Shown here: positions 17,191 to 25,509 of the stretch, piece after piece
Position numbering within the stretch: the first letter of the stretch is position 1
How the letters are laid out: each line of letters starts with the position of its first letter
From: Caulobacter endophyticus
Lineage (GTDB): Bacteria; Pseudomonadota; Alphaproteobacteria; Caulobacterales; Caulobacteraceae
DNA length: 64,000 nucleotides
Direction of reading: 5' to 3'
Assembly: GCF_003116815.1 (NCBI RefSeq)
Contig: NZ_QDKQ01000034.1
Coordinates: 248,001-312,000 of the forward strand
Made by a program: the position numbers and the translations under genes
Notes under the pieces: model-generated
Told to the model about the DNA's origin: nothing
Seen by the model: only the letters and a program-made list of their open reading frames with translations
The model's database searches: none

Positions 17191-18099
17191 CTACCGAACC
17201 TCGACGCTGCGGTTCAGCGGCGGCGGGGTGACGCCGTCGACGAACAGGCGGGCGCTGGCGCCGGGAATGCGGGTCGAGGGCGGGGCCGGGCCGCGCGGGG
17301 CCAGGGACCAGACGCCCATGACGATCATCACGGTCAGGGCGCCCAGGGTGACGGCGGCGGTCAGGCCCTCGCTCGAGACCGGCGCCGGACCGGCGATGAC
17401 CCGCACCCGCGAGACCAGAGGATGGCGGCCGAAGGCGCAGGCCAGCGGCGAGGCGGCAGTGAAGGCGTGGGCCTTCATCAGGGTCTCGGCGTAACGCTTG
17501 CGGGCCTTGGGGTGCAGCGCCACGACGTCGCCGTCGCAGGCGATCTCCTGGTCGAGGCGAGCGACGAACGCCCCCAGATGAACGATCGGGTTCAGCCAGC
17601 CCAGCGCCTGGCAGGCGGTGATGATCAGGTTGCCGCGCGGATCGCCGCGCCGCATGTGGGCGCGCTCGTGGGCCAGGACGAGTTCACGCTCGGCGGCGGT
17701 GAAGCGCTGGGCGAAGTCGCGCGGGATGACCAGGCGCGGACAGAACACGCCCATGACGGCCGGCCCTTCTAGACCCTGGCGGGCGCGCTTGCGGAAGGCC
17801 CGCTCGGCCAGGGCGATGAAGCCGATCAGGCCGACGACGCCGGCCAGCCAGACGACCAGGAAGGCCACGGCCAGCAGGCGCTCGGGCGGCTGTTGCGCGG
17901 CGCCCGCGCCCAGGGCGTCCGACAGGCTGGGGAAGACGCTGGCCAGAGCTGCGGCCGGCGCCAGGCGCCACAGCTTGTAGGCCGCTTCCGAACCGACCAG
18001 GCGTCGAACCGGAACGCGCAGCGCCAGGACGACCAGGACGCCGACGGCGGCGGCCAGCTGCGCCCGCAGCAGGGTTATGGCCAGCAGTTCAATCAGCAT
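17191..18099 (-). CDS. M56 (BlaR1-type) membrane metallopeptidase
   Basis: Integral membrane zinc peptidase of 302 residues. Hydrophobic segments near residues 5-28, 45-65 and 75-100 precede the HERAH zinc motif (LAHERAHMRRGD) near residue 140, and a further membrane segment lies near residue 250. It lacks the large penicillin-binding sensor domain of staphylococcal BlaR1, so the inducing signal is unknown. The gene overlaps the end of the BlaI-type repressor gene by 11 bases, the usual blaI-blaR arrangement. In this family the activated peptidase leads to loss of the repressor from DNA. The probable target promoters are those at 17131 and 18488. Confidence 0.88.
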   Translation of the reverse strand: MLIELLAITLLRAQLAAAVGVLVVLALRVPVRRLVGSEAAYKLWRLAPAAALASVFPSLSDALGAGAAQQPPERLLAVAFLVVWLAGVVGLIGFIALAERAFRKRARQGLEGPAVMGVFCPRLVIPRDFAQRFTAAERELVLAHERAHMRRGDPRGNLIITACQALGWLNPIVHLGAFVARLDQEIACDGDVVALHPKARKRYAETLMKAHAFTAASPLACAFGRHPLVSRVRVIAGPAPVSSEGLTAAVTLGALTVMIVMGVWSLAPRGPAPPSTRIPGASARLFVDGVTPPPLNRSVEVR

Positions 18100-18457
18100 C
18101 GTCCAGCTCCGCGATCAACTGCTTCAGCTGCTTGACCTCGTCGGGCGACAGCGAGCGGTGCTTGGCGAAATGGGCGACCAGCGGCGTCAGGCGGCCTTCG
18201 AACAGGCGGTCCAGCAGGCCCTGGCTCTCGGTCTGCAGATACTCGGCGCGGCTGACGATCGGCACGTAGCGGACGCGGCCGTCGATGCGGCGCGACTCGA
18301 TGGCCTTGCGCTTGAGCAGGCGGTTGATCAGCGTCTTGACCGTGGCCTCGCCCCAGCCCTGCGGGCCGGCGACGGCCTCCAGGATCTCCTCGACGGTCAG
18401 GGGGCTCTGGCTCCAGAGCGCTTCCATGACGTGGCTTTCGGCGTGGGTGATGCTCAT
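18089..18457 (-). CDS. blaI: BlaI/MecI/CopY-family repressor
   Basis: Winged-helix repressor of 122 residues, the family's usual size. ESHVMEALWSQSPLTVEEIL at the N-terminus and TVKTLINRLLKRKAI near residue 45 form the DNA-binding domain; the last 45 residues form the helical dimerisation part. It normally binds TACAnnTGTA-like palindromes and is inactivated through its membrane peptidase partner, which is encoded immediately downstream and overlaps it. An operator-like ATTACGCCCGTAAAT lies 31 bases upstream of the start, so autorepression is likely. The symbol is given by family; a link to beta-lactam resistance is not shown, because no beta-lactamase gene is nearby. Confidence 0.9.
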   Translation of the reverse strand: MSITHAESHVMEALWSQSPLTVEEILEAVAGPQGWGEATVKTLINRLLKRKAIESRRIDGRVRYVPIVSRAEYLQTESQGLLDRLFEGRLTPLVAHFAKHRSLSPDEVKQLKQLIAELDDAD

Positions 18458-18487
18458 GGCTGTCCGCTGGCTCTACAGACCTGGATG

Positions 18488-18502
18488 ATTACGCCCGTAA
18501 AT
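18488..18502. promoter_or_regulatory. Operator-like site before blaI
   Basis: ATTACGCCCGTAAAT has TTAC/GTAA arms around four bases and matches the layout of the site at 17131-17145 (ATTAC-N4-GTA). It also sits upstream of glnE, which runs the other way. Confidence 0.5.
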
Positions 18503-18556
18503 GAAGCCGTCAAGCGATGCTTGGCGGACGCGATCGGTCGGTTAAGAGTGCGGGGC

Positions 18557-21433
18557 ATGACTCATCAGCTCGCTCCCCGCCTCGCGCCCTGCGGTCCGAT
18601 CATTGATCCCAAGGCGGCCGAGCGCGCCCACGAGATGATCGCCAAGCGGGCCGGCGAGCGGATGGGCGTCGTCGACGCCGCCTGGCCGGCCCTGGCCCCG
18701 GTCTTCTCCGCCAGCCCCTATCTGGCCAGCCTGGCGCGCCGCGACGGCGTGCGCCTGCCAACCATCCTCGACAGCGATCCGCAGGAGCGCCTGGCCCAGA
18801 TCCTGACGGCCGCCCGGGGCGTCGCCGCCGAGCCCGACTTCGAGACCGCCCGCAAGACGCTCCGGGACCTGAAGGCCGACCTGCACCTCTTGACCGCCCT
18901 GTGCGACCTGGGCGGGGTCTGGGACCTCGACGCGGTGACCGGCGCCCTGACCCGCTTCGCCGACGCCAGCCTGCACGCCGCCCTGGCCCAGGCCGCCCGG
19001 GTCGAGGTGGCGCGCGGCGCCCTCACCCATGTCGGAGACGGCGCCGATGGTCCGATCCCAGGCCTGTTCTGCATCGCCATGGGCAAGCACGGCGCCTATG
19101 AGCTGAACTATTCCAGCGACATCGATTTCTCGATCTTCTACGCGCCCGAGGCGCTGCCGGTCAGCGAGGGGACCGAGCCGCAGGGCGTGGCCGTGCGCCT
19201 GACCCAGCACCTGGGCCGGATGCTGGCCGAGCGCACCGGCGACGGCTACGTCTTCCGCATCGACCTGCGCCTGCGCCCCGATCCCAGCTCGACCCCGCCG
19301 GCCATGCCGATCGACGCGGCCCTCGACTACTACGAGAGCGTCGGCCAGAACTGGGAGCGGGCGGCCCACATCAAGGCCCGCATCGCCGCCGGCGACATCG
19401 CTCGCGGCGAGGCCTTCCTGGCCGAGCTGCAGCCCTTCATCTGGCGGCGCAACCTCGACTTCGCCGCCATCGCCGACATCCACTCGATCAAGCGCCAGAT
19501 CCACGCCTACAAGGTGGACGAGCGGCTGGAGGCCAAGGGCGCGGACCTGAAGCTGGGTCGCGGCGGCATCCGCGAGATCGAGTTCTTCGTCCAGACCCAG
19601 CAGCTGATCCTCGGCGGCCGCCATCCGGACCTGCGCAGCCCCCGCACGCTGGACGCCCTGGCCGCCCTGCGCGACGCCGGCCATGTGACGCCGGAGGACT
19701 GCGAGTACCTGACCGCCGCCTATCACGACCTGCGCGCCCTGGAGCACCGGGCCCAGATGATCGCCGACGACCAGACCCACAAGCTGCCGGAGTCCGACGC
19801 CGACCGGAAGAAGGTCGCCGCCCTCTGGAACCAGGGCGCCTTGCGCAGCTTCGACGCCGCCGTCGGCAAGATGCTCAAGGGCGTCAACCAGCGCTACGGC
19901 GCCCTCTTCAAGGGCGAGGAGGAGCTGTCGTCGCGGTTCGGCAGCCTGGTGTTCACCGGCGTCGAGGACGATCCCGAAACCCTGGCCACGCTCAAGCGCA
20001 TGGGCTTTTCGTCGCCCGAGCGCGTGGCCGCCACCATCCGCGGCTGGCACCATGGCCATATCGCCGCCACACGCACCGAGCGCGGCCGCGAGCTCTTCAC
20101 CCGCCTGGCCCCGCGCCTGCTGGACGCGGCCAACGCCACGGGCGCGCCGGACGCGGCCTTCAACCGCTTCGCCGACTTCTTCGCCTCGCTGAGCTCGGGC
20201 GTGCAGATCCAGTCGCTGTTCCTGGCCCAGCCGCGCCTGTTCGAGCTTGTGGTGCAGGTCATGGCCTTCGCCCCGCGCCTGGCCGCGACCCTGGCCCGCC
20301 GCCCTACGGCCCTGGACGCCCTGCTGGACCCGGCCTTCTTCGGTCCGATGGAGATGCCGTCGGAGGTTCCCTGGGATCCGTCCGAGTTCGAACCGTCGAT
20401 GGACGCGGCCCGGCGGCTGTTCCGCGACCAGACCTTCCGCATCGGGGTGCGGGTGATGAGCGGCACGGCCGACGCCCGCGACGTGGGCCGCGCCTTCGCC
20501 GACCTCGGCGACCTGATCGTCGGGGGCCTGGCGCCGGCCGCCCTGGCCGAGGTCGAGCGGCTGGGCGGGGGCTTCCCTGGCCAGGTGGCCGTGGTCGCCC
20601 TGGGCAAGGCCGGCTCGCGGGAGATGACGGCCAAGTCCGACCTCGACCTCATGACGCTCTATGCGGCCGACGAGCCCGCCGCGATGTCGGAGATGAAGGG
20701 CTGGAGCGCCGACGTCTTCTACGCCCGCTTCACCCAGCGCCTGGCCTCGGCCCTGTCGGCGCCGACGGCCGAGGGCACGCTCTACGAGGTGGACCTGAAG
20801 CTGCGCCCATCGGGCAGCAAGGGGCCGGTGGCCGTCAGCTTCACCGCCTTCGAGGACTATTACGAGCGCGAGTGCGAGACCTGGGAGCTGCTGGCCCTGA
20901 CCCGCGCCCGGGTGATCTGGGCCAGCTCGCCGGCCTTCAAGGCCCGGGCCGAAGGCGCCATCGAGGCCGCCCTGCGCCGCCCCCGCGACGTGGCCAGGAC
21001 CGCCGCCGACGTGCTGGAGATGCGCGACCTGATGGAGCGTGAGCGGCCGGGCAAGGGCCCATGGGACCTGAAGCTGGAGCCCGGCGGCCTTGTCGACATC
21101 GAGTTCATCGCCCAATTCCTGCAACTGGCCCATGGCCCCAATGGAGGCCCGCTGGCCCAGAACACCGGAGAAGCCCTCTCGGCCCTGATCGCCGCGGGCC
21201 TGGCCGACAAGGCGTCCCTGACCGCGGCCCTGTCGGCCTGGCGGCTGGAGCAGGACCTGTCGCAGCTGATCAAGGTGGCGCTGGAGAACGGCGACGACCC
21301 GGAAAGCGAACCCAAGGCCTTCCGGGCGCTGCTGGCGCGGGCGGGTCACGTGACCCAGTTCCGCTCGCTGAAGGCCAAGCTGGTCAAGGCCAAGGCCGAA
21401 GCCCGCAAGGCGTTCGAGGACGTGGTGAAATAG
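18557..21433 (+). CDS. glnE: Bifunctional glutamine synthetase adenylyltransferase/adenylyl-removing enzyme
   Basis: Cytoplasmic nitrogen-control enzyme that adenylylates and deadenylylates glutamine synthetase in response to PII and glutamine. At 958 residues it is full length (E. coli GlnE is about 946). Two nucleotidyltransferase cores are visible: the N-terminal one with GKHGAYELNYSSDIDFS near residues 176-192, and the C-terminal one with GKAGSREMTAKSDLDLMTLY near residue 685. Linker and PII-binding helices lie between them. I chose the ATG at 18557; a GTG three codons earlier (18548) is possible. It is divergent from blaI with about 100 bases between the starts. A palindromic repeat follows the stop. 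Confidence 0.96.
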   Translation: MTHQLAPRLAPCGPIIDPKAAERAHEMIAKRAGERMGVVDAAWPALAPVFSASPYLASLARRDGVRLPTILDSDPQERLAQILTAARGVAAEPDFETARKTLRDLKADLHLLTALCDLGGVWDLDAVTGALTRFADASLHAALAQAARVEVARGALTHVGDGADGPIPGLFCIAMGKHGAYELNYSSDIDFSIFYAPEALPVSEGTEPQGVAVRLTQHLGRMLAERTGDGYVFRIDLRLRPDPSSTPPAMPIDAALDYYESVGQNWERAAHIKARIAAGDIARGEAFLAELQPFIWRRNLDFAAIADIHSIKRQIHAYKVDERLEAKGADLKLGRGGIREIEFFVQTQQLILGGRHPDLRSPRTLDALAALRDAGHVTPEDCEYLTAAYHDLRALEHRAQMIADDQTHKLPESDADRKKVAALWNQGALRSFDAAVGKMLKGVNQRYGALFKGEEELSSRFGSLVFTGVEDDPETLATLKRMGFSSPERVAATIRGWHHGHIAATRTERGRELFTRLAPRLLDAANATGAPDAAFNRFADFFASLSSGVQIQSLFLAQPRLFELVVQVMAFAPRLAATLARRPTALDALLDPAFFGPMEMPSEVPWDPSEFEPSMDAARRLFRDQTFRIGVRVMSGTADARDVGRAFADLGDLIVGGLAPAALAEVERLGGGFPGQVAVVALGKAGSREMTAKSDLDLMTLYAADEPAAMSEMKGWSADVFYARFTQRLASALSAPTAEGTLYEVDLKLRPSGSKGPVAVSFTAFEDYYERECETWELLALTRARVIWASSPAFKARAEGAIEAALRRPRDVARTAADVLEMRDLMERERPGKGPWDLKLEPGGLVDIEFIAQFLQLAHGPNGGPLAQNTGEALSALIAAGLADKASLTAALSAWRLEQDLSQLIKVALENGDDPESEPKAFRALLARAGHVTQFRSLKAKLVKAKAEARKAFEDVVK

Positions 21434-21464
21434 GGGGAGGGCGAGGGCTCCCGCCGCCCAAGAT

Positions 21465-21591
21465 CCTCCCCCTCGGGGGGAGGTGGCCCGGAGGGCCGGA
21501 GGGGGGCCGTTTTCAGCTTTCGAAACGCTGGCAGTCAGCCCACTTCCCCCTCCGCCGGCTTCGCCGACACCTCCCCCTTCAGGGAGAGGAT
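21465..21591. repeat. Composite GC-rich palindromic repeat
   Basis: Two hairpin units in opposite orientation flank a spacer. The left unit plus CCGTTTTCAGC is the reverse complement of the unit at about 8405-8462. The right unit carries GGCTTCGCCGACACCTCCCCC, whose reverse complement is found at about 8341-8370. Location: between glnE and the EF-hand gene. Confidence 0.85.
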
Positions 21592-21664
21592 CTTCCGACG
21601 GAAACCCCGCCCGGCCCCGTTGAAGCTCCTGAAGGACGGGCCATCCCCATTCCTGGAGCACTCG

Positions 21665-22066
21665 ATGAAGACGTTCACCACCCTGGTCGCCGCGACCGCG
21701 ATCGCCGCCTGCGCCGTCCCGGCCCTGGCCCAGACCAAGCCGGCCGGCCAGACCCTGGCCGCCTTCCAGGCCGAGCGCGCGGGCCAGATGCTGGCCAAGC
21801 TGGACGCCAACAAGGACGGCAAGCTGTCGAAGACCGAGTTCGAGGCCATGCGCCAGAAGAAGGCCGACGGCGCCCAAGGCGCCAAGGCCGGGCGCGGCGA
21901 GCGCCTGTGGGGCCGGATGGACGCCGACAAGGACGGCTTCCTGTCGCGTGCCGAACTGGAGGCCATGGCCGCCAAGCGCTTCAAGCGGATGGACGCCGAC
22001 GGCGACGGCGTGCTCACCTCGGCCGAACGGCAGGCCGCGGCCGGCAAGGCCAAGGCTGCGATGTGA
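21665..22066 (+). CDS. Periplasmic EF-hand calcium-binding protein
   Basis: Exported 133-residue protein. The Sec signal covers residues 1-22 (ending ALAQ). Three EF-hand loops are visible: DANKDGKLSKTE, DADKDGFLSRAE and DADGDGVLTSAE, each with D at positions 1, 3 and 5 and E at 12. It probably binds Ca2+ in the periplasm; its partner is unknown. It starts after a palindromic repeat and ends 34 bases before an ECF sigma factor gene on the same strand, so it may belong to that unit. I chose the ATG that begins the signal peptide over an upstream in-frame ATG at 21620, whose extension does not look like coding sequence. Confidence 0.88.
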   Translation: MKTFTTLVAATAIAACAVPALAQTKPAGQTLAAFQAERAGQMLAKLDANKDGKLSKTEFEAMRQKKADGAQGAKAGRGERLWGRMDADKDGFLSRAELEAMAAKRFKRMDADGDGVLTSAERQAAAGKAKAAM

Positions 22067-22100
22067 CGGCCGGCATGGGCTTGGCGTGACGAGGTGAGGC

Positions 22101-22661
22101 TTGGCGAGCGAGGGGGAAGACCCCGACCTGGCGTTGCTGGAAGGCGTGGGACGGGGCGAACAGGCCGCCGTGCGACGGCTGCTGGACGCTCGCCTGCCAC
22201 GCATCCTGGCCTTGGCCCGACGGCTCCTGGCCGATCCGTACGAGGCCCAGGACGTGGCCCAGGAGACCTTCCTGCGGGCCTGGAAGCAGGCGCCCTCGTG
22301 GCGTCCCGGCCAGGCCCGCTTCGACACCTGGCTGCACCGCGTGGCGCTGAACCTGTGCCGCGACCGGCTGCGGCGCCGACGGGAGACGATTATGGCGCAG
22401 CCGCCCGAGGTGGCCGACCTGGCGCCCGACGGCGAAGGCGCGCTGCTGGGCGTGCAGATCGGCGGCCGCATCGAGGCGGCCCTGGCCGCCCTGCCCGAGC
22501 GCCAGCGCGAGGCGATCGTGCTGTGCCACCACCAGGGCCTGGGCAACAAGGAGGCCGCCGCCCTGCTGGGGGTGTCGGTCGAGACGCTGGAAAGCCTGCT
22601 GGGCCGTGGACGGCGCGCCCTGCGCGCGGCCCTGGCCGACCTGATGGAGGCGGTTCGATGA
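22101..22661 (+). CDS. ECF-type RNA polymerase sigma factor
   Basis: Alternative sigma factor of 186 residues. Region 2 lies at about residues 20-90 (YEAQDVAQETFLRAWKQ and FDTWLHRVALNLCRDRLRRRR), and region 4 at about 125-180 (LPERQREAIVLCHHQGLGNKEAAALLGVS then ETLESLLGRGRRAL). No region 3 is present. The start is a TTG preceded by GAGGTGAGG; no ATG is available before region 2. The two downstream genes encode a single-pass protein with a cytoplasmic N-terminus and a periplasmic metal-sensor-like protein. This order matches the sigma/anti-sigma/sensor logic of CnrH-CnrY-CnrX (inference). Candidate targets include the unit itself and msrPQ. Confidence 0.92.
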   Translation: MASEGEDPDLALLEGVGRGEQAAVRRLLDARLPRILALARRLLADPYEAQDVAQETFLRAWKQAPSWRPGQARFDTWLHRVALNLCRDRLRRRRETIMAQPPEVADLAPDGEGALLGVQIGGRIEAALAALPERQREAIVLCHHQGLGNKEAAALLGVSVETLESLLGRGRRALRAALADLMEAVR

Positions 22662-22683
22662 GCTTCAAGGAGGGCGCGCGACC

Positions 22684-23115
22684 ATGACCCCCGACCGCTT
22701 CGCGCAACTGGCCGCCGCCCACGGCGGCGACATCGGCCGCTGGCCGCAGGCGGTGCGCGAGGCCGCCCGCTCGGCCCTGGCCGCCGATCCGCATGGCCTG
22801 GGCGCGGTGCTGGCCGCCGAGAGCGACCTCGACCGCCTGCTCGACCTGGCGCCGGCCCAGAGCGCCGACGCGGCCCTGATGGGGCGGCTGCTGGAGGCCG
22901 CGCCCAGGCCGCGCCGATCCGGCGGCGCCTGGTGGGCCGGCCTGGCCGCCGGTCTGGGCCTGGCCGCCGCCACCGTGGCCGGCGTCGCCGTCGGCGTCGC
23001 CTCGGGCGAAGGCGACCGGCTCGACCGCCGGGCCGACGCCATACTGGCCGCCGCCTATGACCAGCCCGAACCCGACGCGGCCGCAGAGCTCCTGGATGAG
23101 GCGACCGACCTATGA
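22684..23115 (+). CDS. Single-pass membrane protein, probable anti-sigma factor
   Basis: Protein of 143 residues. About 80 N-terminal residues are predicted cytoplasmic, followed by one membrane helix at residues 82-107 and a short acidic tail. I see no zinc-binding HxxxCxxC, so it is not a ZAS-type anti-sigma. It sits 22 bases after the sigma factor stop and overlaps the next gene by 4 bases. In this position and topology, sequestering the sigma factor is the simplest role (inference from synteny rather than sequence). Confidence 0.7.
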   Translation: MTPDRFAQLAAAHGGDIGRWPQAVREAARSALAADPHGLGAVLAAESDLDRLLDLAPAQSADAALMGRLLEAAPRPRRSGGAWWAGLAAGLGLAAATVAGVAVGVASGEGDRLDRRADAILAAAYDQPEPDAAAELLDEATDL

Positions 23116-23633
23116 GCGCCAACCGTCCCCTGATCGTCGCCCTGGTGATTTCCGGCGCGCTGAACCTGTTCCTGATCGGCGGCATCGCCGGCGCGGCCTG
23201 GATGCGCCAGGAGGCCCGCCGCGAAGCTCCGGCCGCCGCCGCCCTGGCCCAGCGTCCGCCGCTGTGGACCGCCGGTCGCGACCTGACGCCCGAGCACCGC
23301 CGCGCCCTGCGCCGCAGCCTGCGCGAAGCCGCCCTGGAGAACCGCGCCGACGCCCAGGCCGCCCGCGCCGAGCGACGGGCCGTGGTCGAGGCCATGGCCG
23401 ATGGCCGCTTCGACCGCGCCGAGGCCGACCGCCGGATGGCGGCCGCCCGCACGCTGGAAAGCGGAGTGCGCGCCAAGGTCGACGGCCGCCTGACGGCCTT
23501 CGCCGAGAGCTTGCCCTCCGAGGAGCGCCAGGTGCTGGCCGAGGGCCTGAAGCGGGTCTACGCCCCCCGCCAGAAGCCGCGAGACGAGCAGGCCGGCGAG
23601 CGGCCGCGAAGAAAAAACCGCCAGACCCCGTAA
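23112..23633 (+). CDS. Periplasmic heavy-metal-sensor-like protein
   Basis: Protein of 173 residues with one N-terminal membrane segment (residues 6-30) and a helical periplasmic domain. It contains [16 protein letters not shown] and a long R/A/E-rich coiled region, with a second [13 protein letters not shown] near residue 140, the pattern of the CnrX/ZraP/CpxP-like metal-resistance superfamily. Such proteins bind metals or misfolded proteins and signal to a membrane partner. It overlaps the preceding gene by 4 bases (ATGA), so both are translated together. The C-terminal tail is very basic. No histidine-rich metal site is obvious, so the ligand may not be a metal. Confidence 0.72.
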   Translation: MSANRPLIVALVISGALNLFLIGGIAGAAWMRQEARREAPAAAALAQRPPLWTAGRDLTPEHRRALRRSLREAALENRADAQAARAERRAVVEAMADGRFDRAEADRRMAAARTLESGVRAKVDGRLTAFAESLPSEERQVLAEGLKRVYAPRQKPRDEQAGERPRRKNRQTP

Positions 23634-23683
23634 CCAACCGCATCCGGCTCCGTATCTTCGACACTGTAACCGGAGACACGCCC

Positions 23684-24601
23684 GTGCTTATCCGCCATCG
23701 TCCCGACCTGACCGACAACGACGTCACCGACAGGGGGCTCTATCTTCGCCGCCGCGAGTTCATCGCCGGGGCGGCGGGCCTGGGTCTCGCGGGCCTTGGC
23801 GGCGTGGCGAGCGCGGCGCCCTTGGCCTTCACCAAGGGCTTCTCGACCACCGAGAAGCCGACGCCGAAGAACGACATCACCAGCTACAACAACTTCTACG
23901 AATTCGGCGTCGACAAGGGCGACCCGGCGCAGAACGCCGGCAAGCTGAAGACCCGTCCCTGGACCGTCCGGGTCGACGGCGCCTGCGAGGCGCCCCGCAC
24001 CTTCGACATCGACGAGCTGATCAAGAACAAGCTGGAAGAGCGGATCTATCGCCTGCGCTGCGTCGAGGGCTGGTCGATGGTGATCCCCTGGGTGGGCTTT
24101 CCGCTGAAGGACCTGATCGCCGCGGTCAAGCCGACGTCCAAGGCCAGGTTCGTCGCCTTCGAGACCCTGATGCGCCCCTCGGAGATGACCGGCCAGCGCT
24201 GGGACGTGCTGCAGTGGCCCTACCGCGAGGGCCTGCGCATCGACGAGGCCGTCCATCCGCTGACCCTGATCGCCGTCGGGCTCTATGGCGAGACCCTGCC
24301 CAACCAGAACGGCGCGCCCCTGCGCCTCGTCGTGCCGTGGAAGTACGGCTTCAAGAGCATCAAGTCGATCACCCGCATCAGCCTCGTCGAGCGCCAGCCG
24401 CCGACGGCCTGGAACCTGTCGGCGCCGCGCGAGTACGGCTTCTATTCCAACGTCAATCCGGCCGTGGACCACCCCCGCTGGTCGCAGGCCACCGAGCGCC
24501 GCATCGGCGAGTTCCGGCGGCGCGACACCCTGGCCTTCAACGGCTACGGCGAGTGGGTGGCGGATCTCTATCGCGGCATGGATCTGAAGCGGAACTTCTG
24601 A
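23684..24601 (+). CDS. msrP: Periplasmic methionine sulfoxide reductase, molybdenum subunit
   Basis: Molybdopterin enzyme that reduces methionine sulfoxide in periplasmic proteins, taking electrons from MsrQ. It has 305 residues. The N-terminus carries a Tat motif ([14 protein letters not shown]), needed for export of the folded cofactor protein. The molybdenum-ligating cysteine is in [11 protein letters not shown], and [12 protein letters not shown] and [12 protein letters not shown] are family blocks. I chose the GTG start at 23684 with CGGAGA upstream; longer in-frame readings extend antisense-like sequence only. The stop overlaps the msrQ ATG (ATGA). The gene begins 50 bases after the sigma-factor module, so coregulation under periplasmic stress is plausible. 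Confidence 0.94.
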   Translation: MLIRHRPDLTDNDVTDRGLYLRRREFIAGAAGLGLAGLGGVASAAPLAFTKGFSTTEKPTPKNDITSYNNFYEFGVDKGDPAQNAGKLKTRPWTVRVDGACEAPRTFDIDELIKNKLEERIYRLRCVEGWSMVIPWVGFPLKDLIAAVKPTSKARFVAFETLMRPSEMTGQRWDVLQWPYREGLRIDEAVHPLTLIAVGLYGETLPNQNGAPLRLVVPWKYGFKSIKSITRISLVERQPPTAWNLSAPREYGFYSNVNPAVDHPRWSQATERRIGEFRRRDTLAFNGYGEWVADLYRGMDLKRNF

Positions 24602-25365
24602 TGACAAACGAAGTCGAGCATCCCCGCTCCTCCCCCGTGAAACGGGGGAGGTGGCGCGCTGCGGACACGCAGCGTGACGGAGGGGGCGAGGGACAGAGCG
24701 CCGCGCGTGCCGCCGCCCCCTCCACCGCTTCGCGGTCCCCCTCCCCCGCACGCGGGGGAGGAGCAAGAAGGAAACGCCCCTCCAAGACCCGCGACAACCT
24801 CGTCTATGCCGCCGTCTGGCTGGCCTGCGCCGCGCCGCTGGTCTGGCTGGCCTTCCGCGCCTTCACTGGCGACCTGGGCGCCAATCCGATCGAGACCCTG
24901 ATCCGCCAGCTGGGCGTCTGGGGCATGCGGCTGCTGCTGGTCGGCCTGGCGATCACGCCCGCCGCAGTGATCCTGAGGAAGCCGCGCCTCTTGCGCTTTC
25001 GGCGGACCATCGGCCTCTTCGCCTTCGCCTATGTGTCGCTGCATCTCCTCAGCTATATCGGCGTCGACCTCTATTTCGACTTCGGCCAGCTGTGGAAGGA
25101 CATCCTCAAGCGGCCGTTCATCACCCTGGGGATGGCCGCGTTCGTGCTGCTGGTCCCGCTGGCGGTGACCTCGACCAACGGCTGGGTGATCCGCATGGGC
25201 CGCGCGGCCTGGAGCCGGCTGCACTGGCTGATCTACGTCATCGTGCCGCTGGGCGTGGCCCACTACTACCTGCTTGTGAAGGCCGACCATCGCCCGCCGC
25301 TGGTCTATGCGGGGATCCTGGCGGTGCTGCTGGGATGGCGGGTCTGGCGCAAGGTGGCCAAATAG
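24601..25365 (+). CDS. msrQ: MsrQ, heme membrane subunit of MsrPQ, with repeat-encoded N-terminus
   Basis: Inner-membrane heme b protein that passes electrons to MsrP. It has 254 residues against about 211 in E. coli. Membrane helices begin near residue 60 (LVYAAVWLACAAPLVWLAF) and five or six follow; family histidines appear in YVSLHLLSY, RLHWLIY and GVAHYY. The ATG overlaps the msrP stop. Codons 9-55 are a GC-rich palindromic repeat read in frame, giving an R/G/S/A-rich extension absent from ordinary MsrQ. There is no ATG, GTG or TTG between the repeat and the first helix; the only other start is a GTG at 24637, inside the repeat. Translation through the repeat therefore appears necessary. 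Confidence 0.9.
   Translation: MTNEVEHPRSSPVKRGRWRAADTQRDGGGEGQSAARAAAPSTASRSPSPARGGGARRKRPSKTRDNLVYAAVWLACAAPLVWLAFRAFTGDLGANPIETLIRQLGVWGMRLLLVGLAITPAAVILRKPRLLRFRRTIGLFAFAYVSLHLLSYIGVDLYFDFGQLWKDILKRPFITLGMAAFVLLVPLAVTSTNGWVIRMGRAAWSRLHWLIYVIVPLGVAHYYLLVKADHRPPLVYAGILAVLLGWRVWRKVAK
24627..24764. repeat. Palindromic repeat inserted in frame in msrQ
   Basis: The hairpin CTCCCCC/GGGGGAG at 24630-24650 and its mirror ending in CTCCCCCGCACGCGGGGGAG are the same kind of arms seen in the intergenic repeats at 8335, 21465 and 25369. The segment is about 138 bases, a multiple of three, has no in-frame stop, and encodes roughly 46 residues of MsrQ. Confidence 0.85.
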
Positions 25366-25368
25366 GAA

Positions 25369-25488
25369 CCTCCCCCAGTGGGGGAGGCGATCGCGCAGCG
25401 ATCGGTGGGGGGAAGTCGCGGCCCGATCAGAGGCAGCTGAAAACGCCCCCCCTCCGGCCCTCCGGGCCACCTCCCCCAGAGGGGGAGG
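25369..25488. repeat. Composite GC-rich palindromic repeat
   Basis: One hairpin unit with arms around AGT and the internal palindrome CGATCGCGCAGCGATCG is followed by a spacer and a second unit, CCCCCCTCCGGCCCTCCGGG and onward, nearly identical to that at 8421-8462, including the preceding GCTGAAAACG. It lies between the convergent msrQ and dipeptidase genes. Confidence 0.85.
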
Positions 25489-25509
25489 ATCCGGTTGGAT
25501 GGAAGGATC

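Noticed and set aside
18542..23476. 1,644-codon open frame on the minus strand across glnE and the sigma module
   Set aside because: It is antisense to several genes with clear motifs and has repetitive G/R/Q/H-rich content.
8335..25488. CRISPR array
   Set aside because: The GC-rich repeats are palindromic, dispersed and unevenly spaced, and no cas genes are present.
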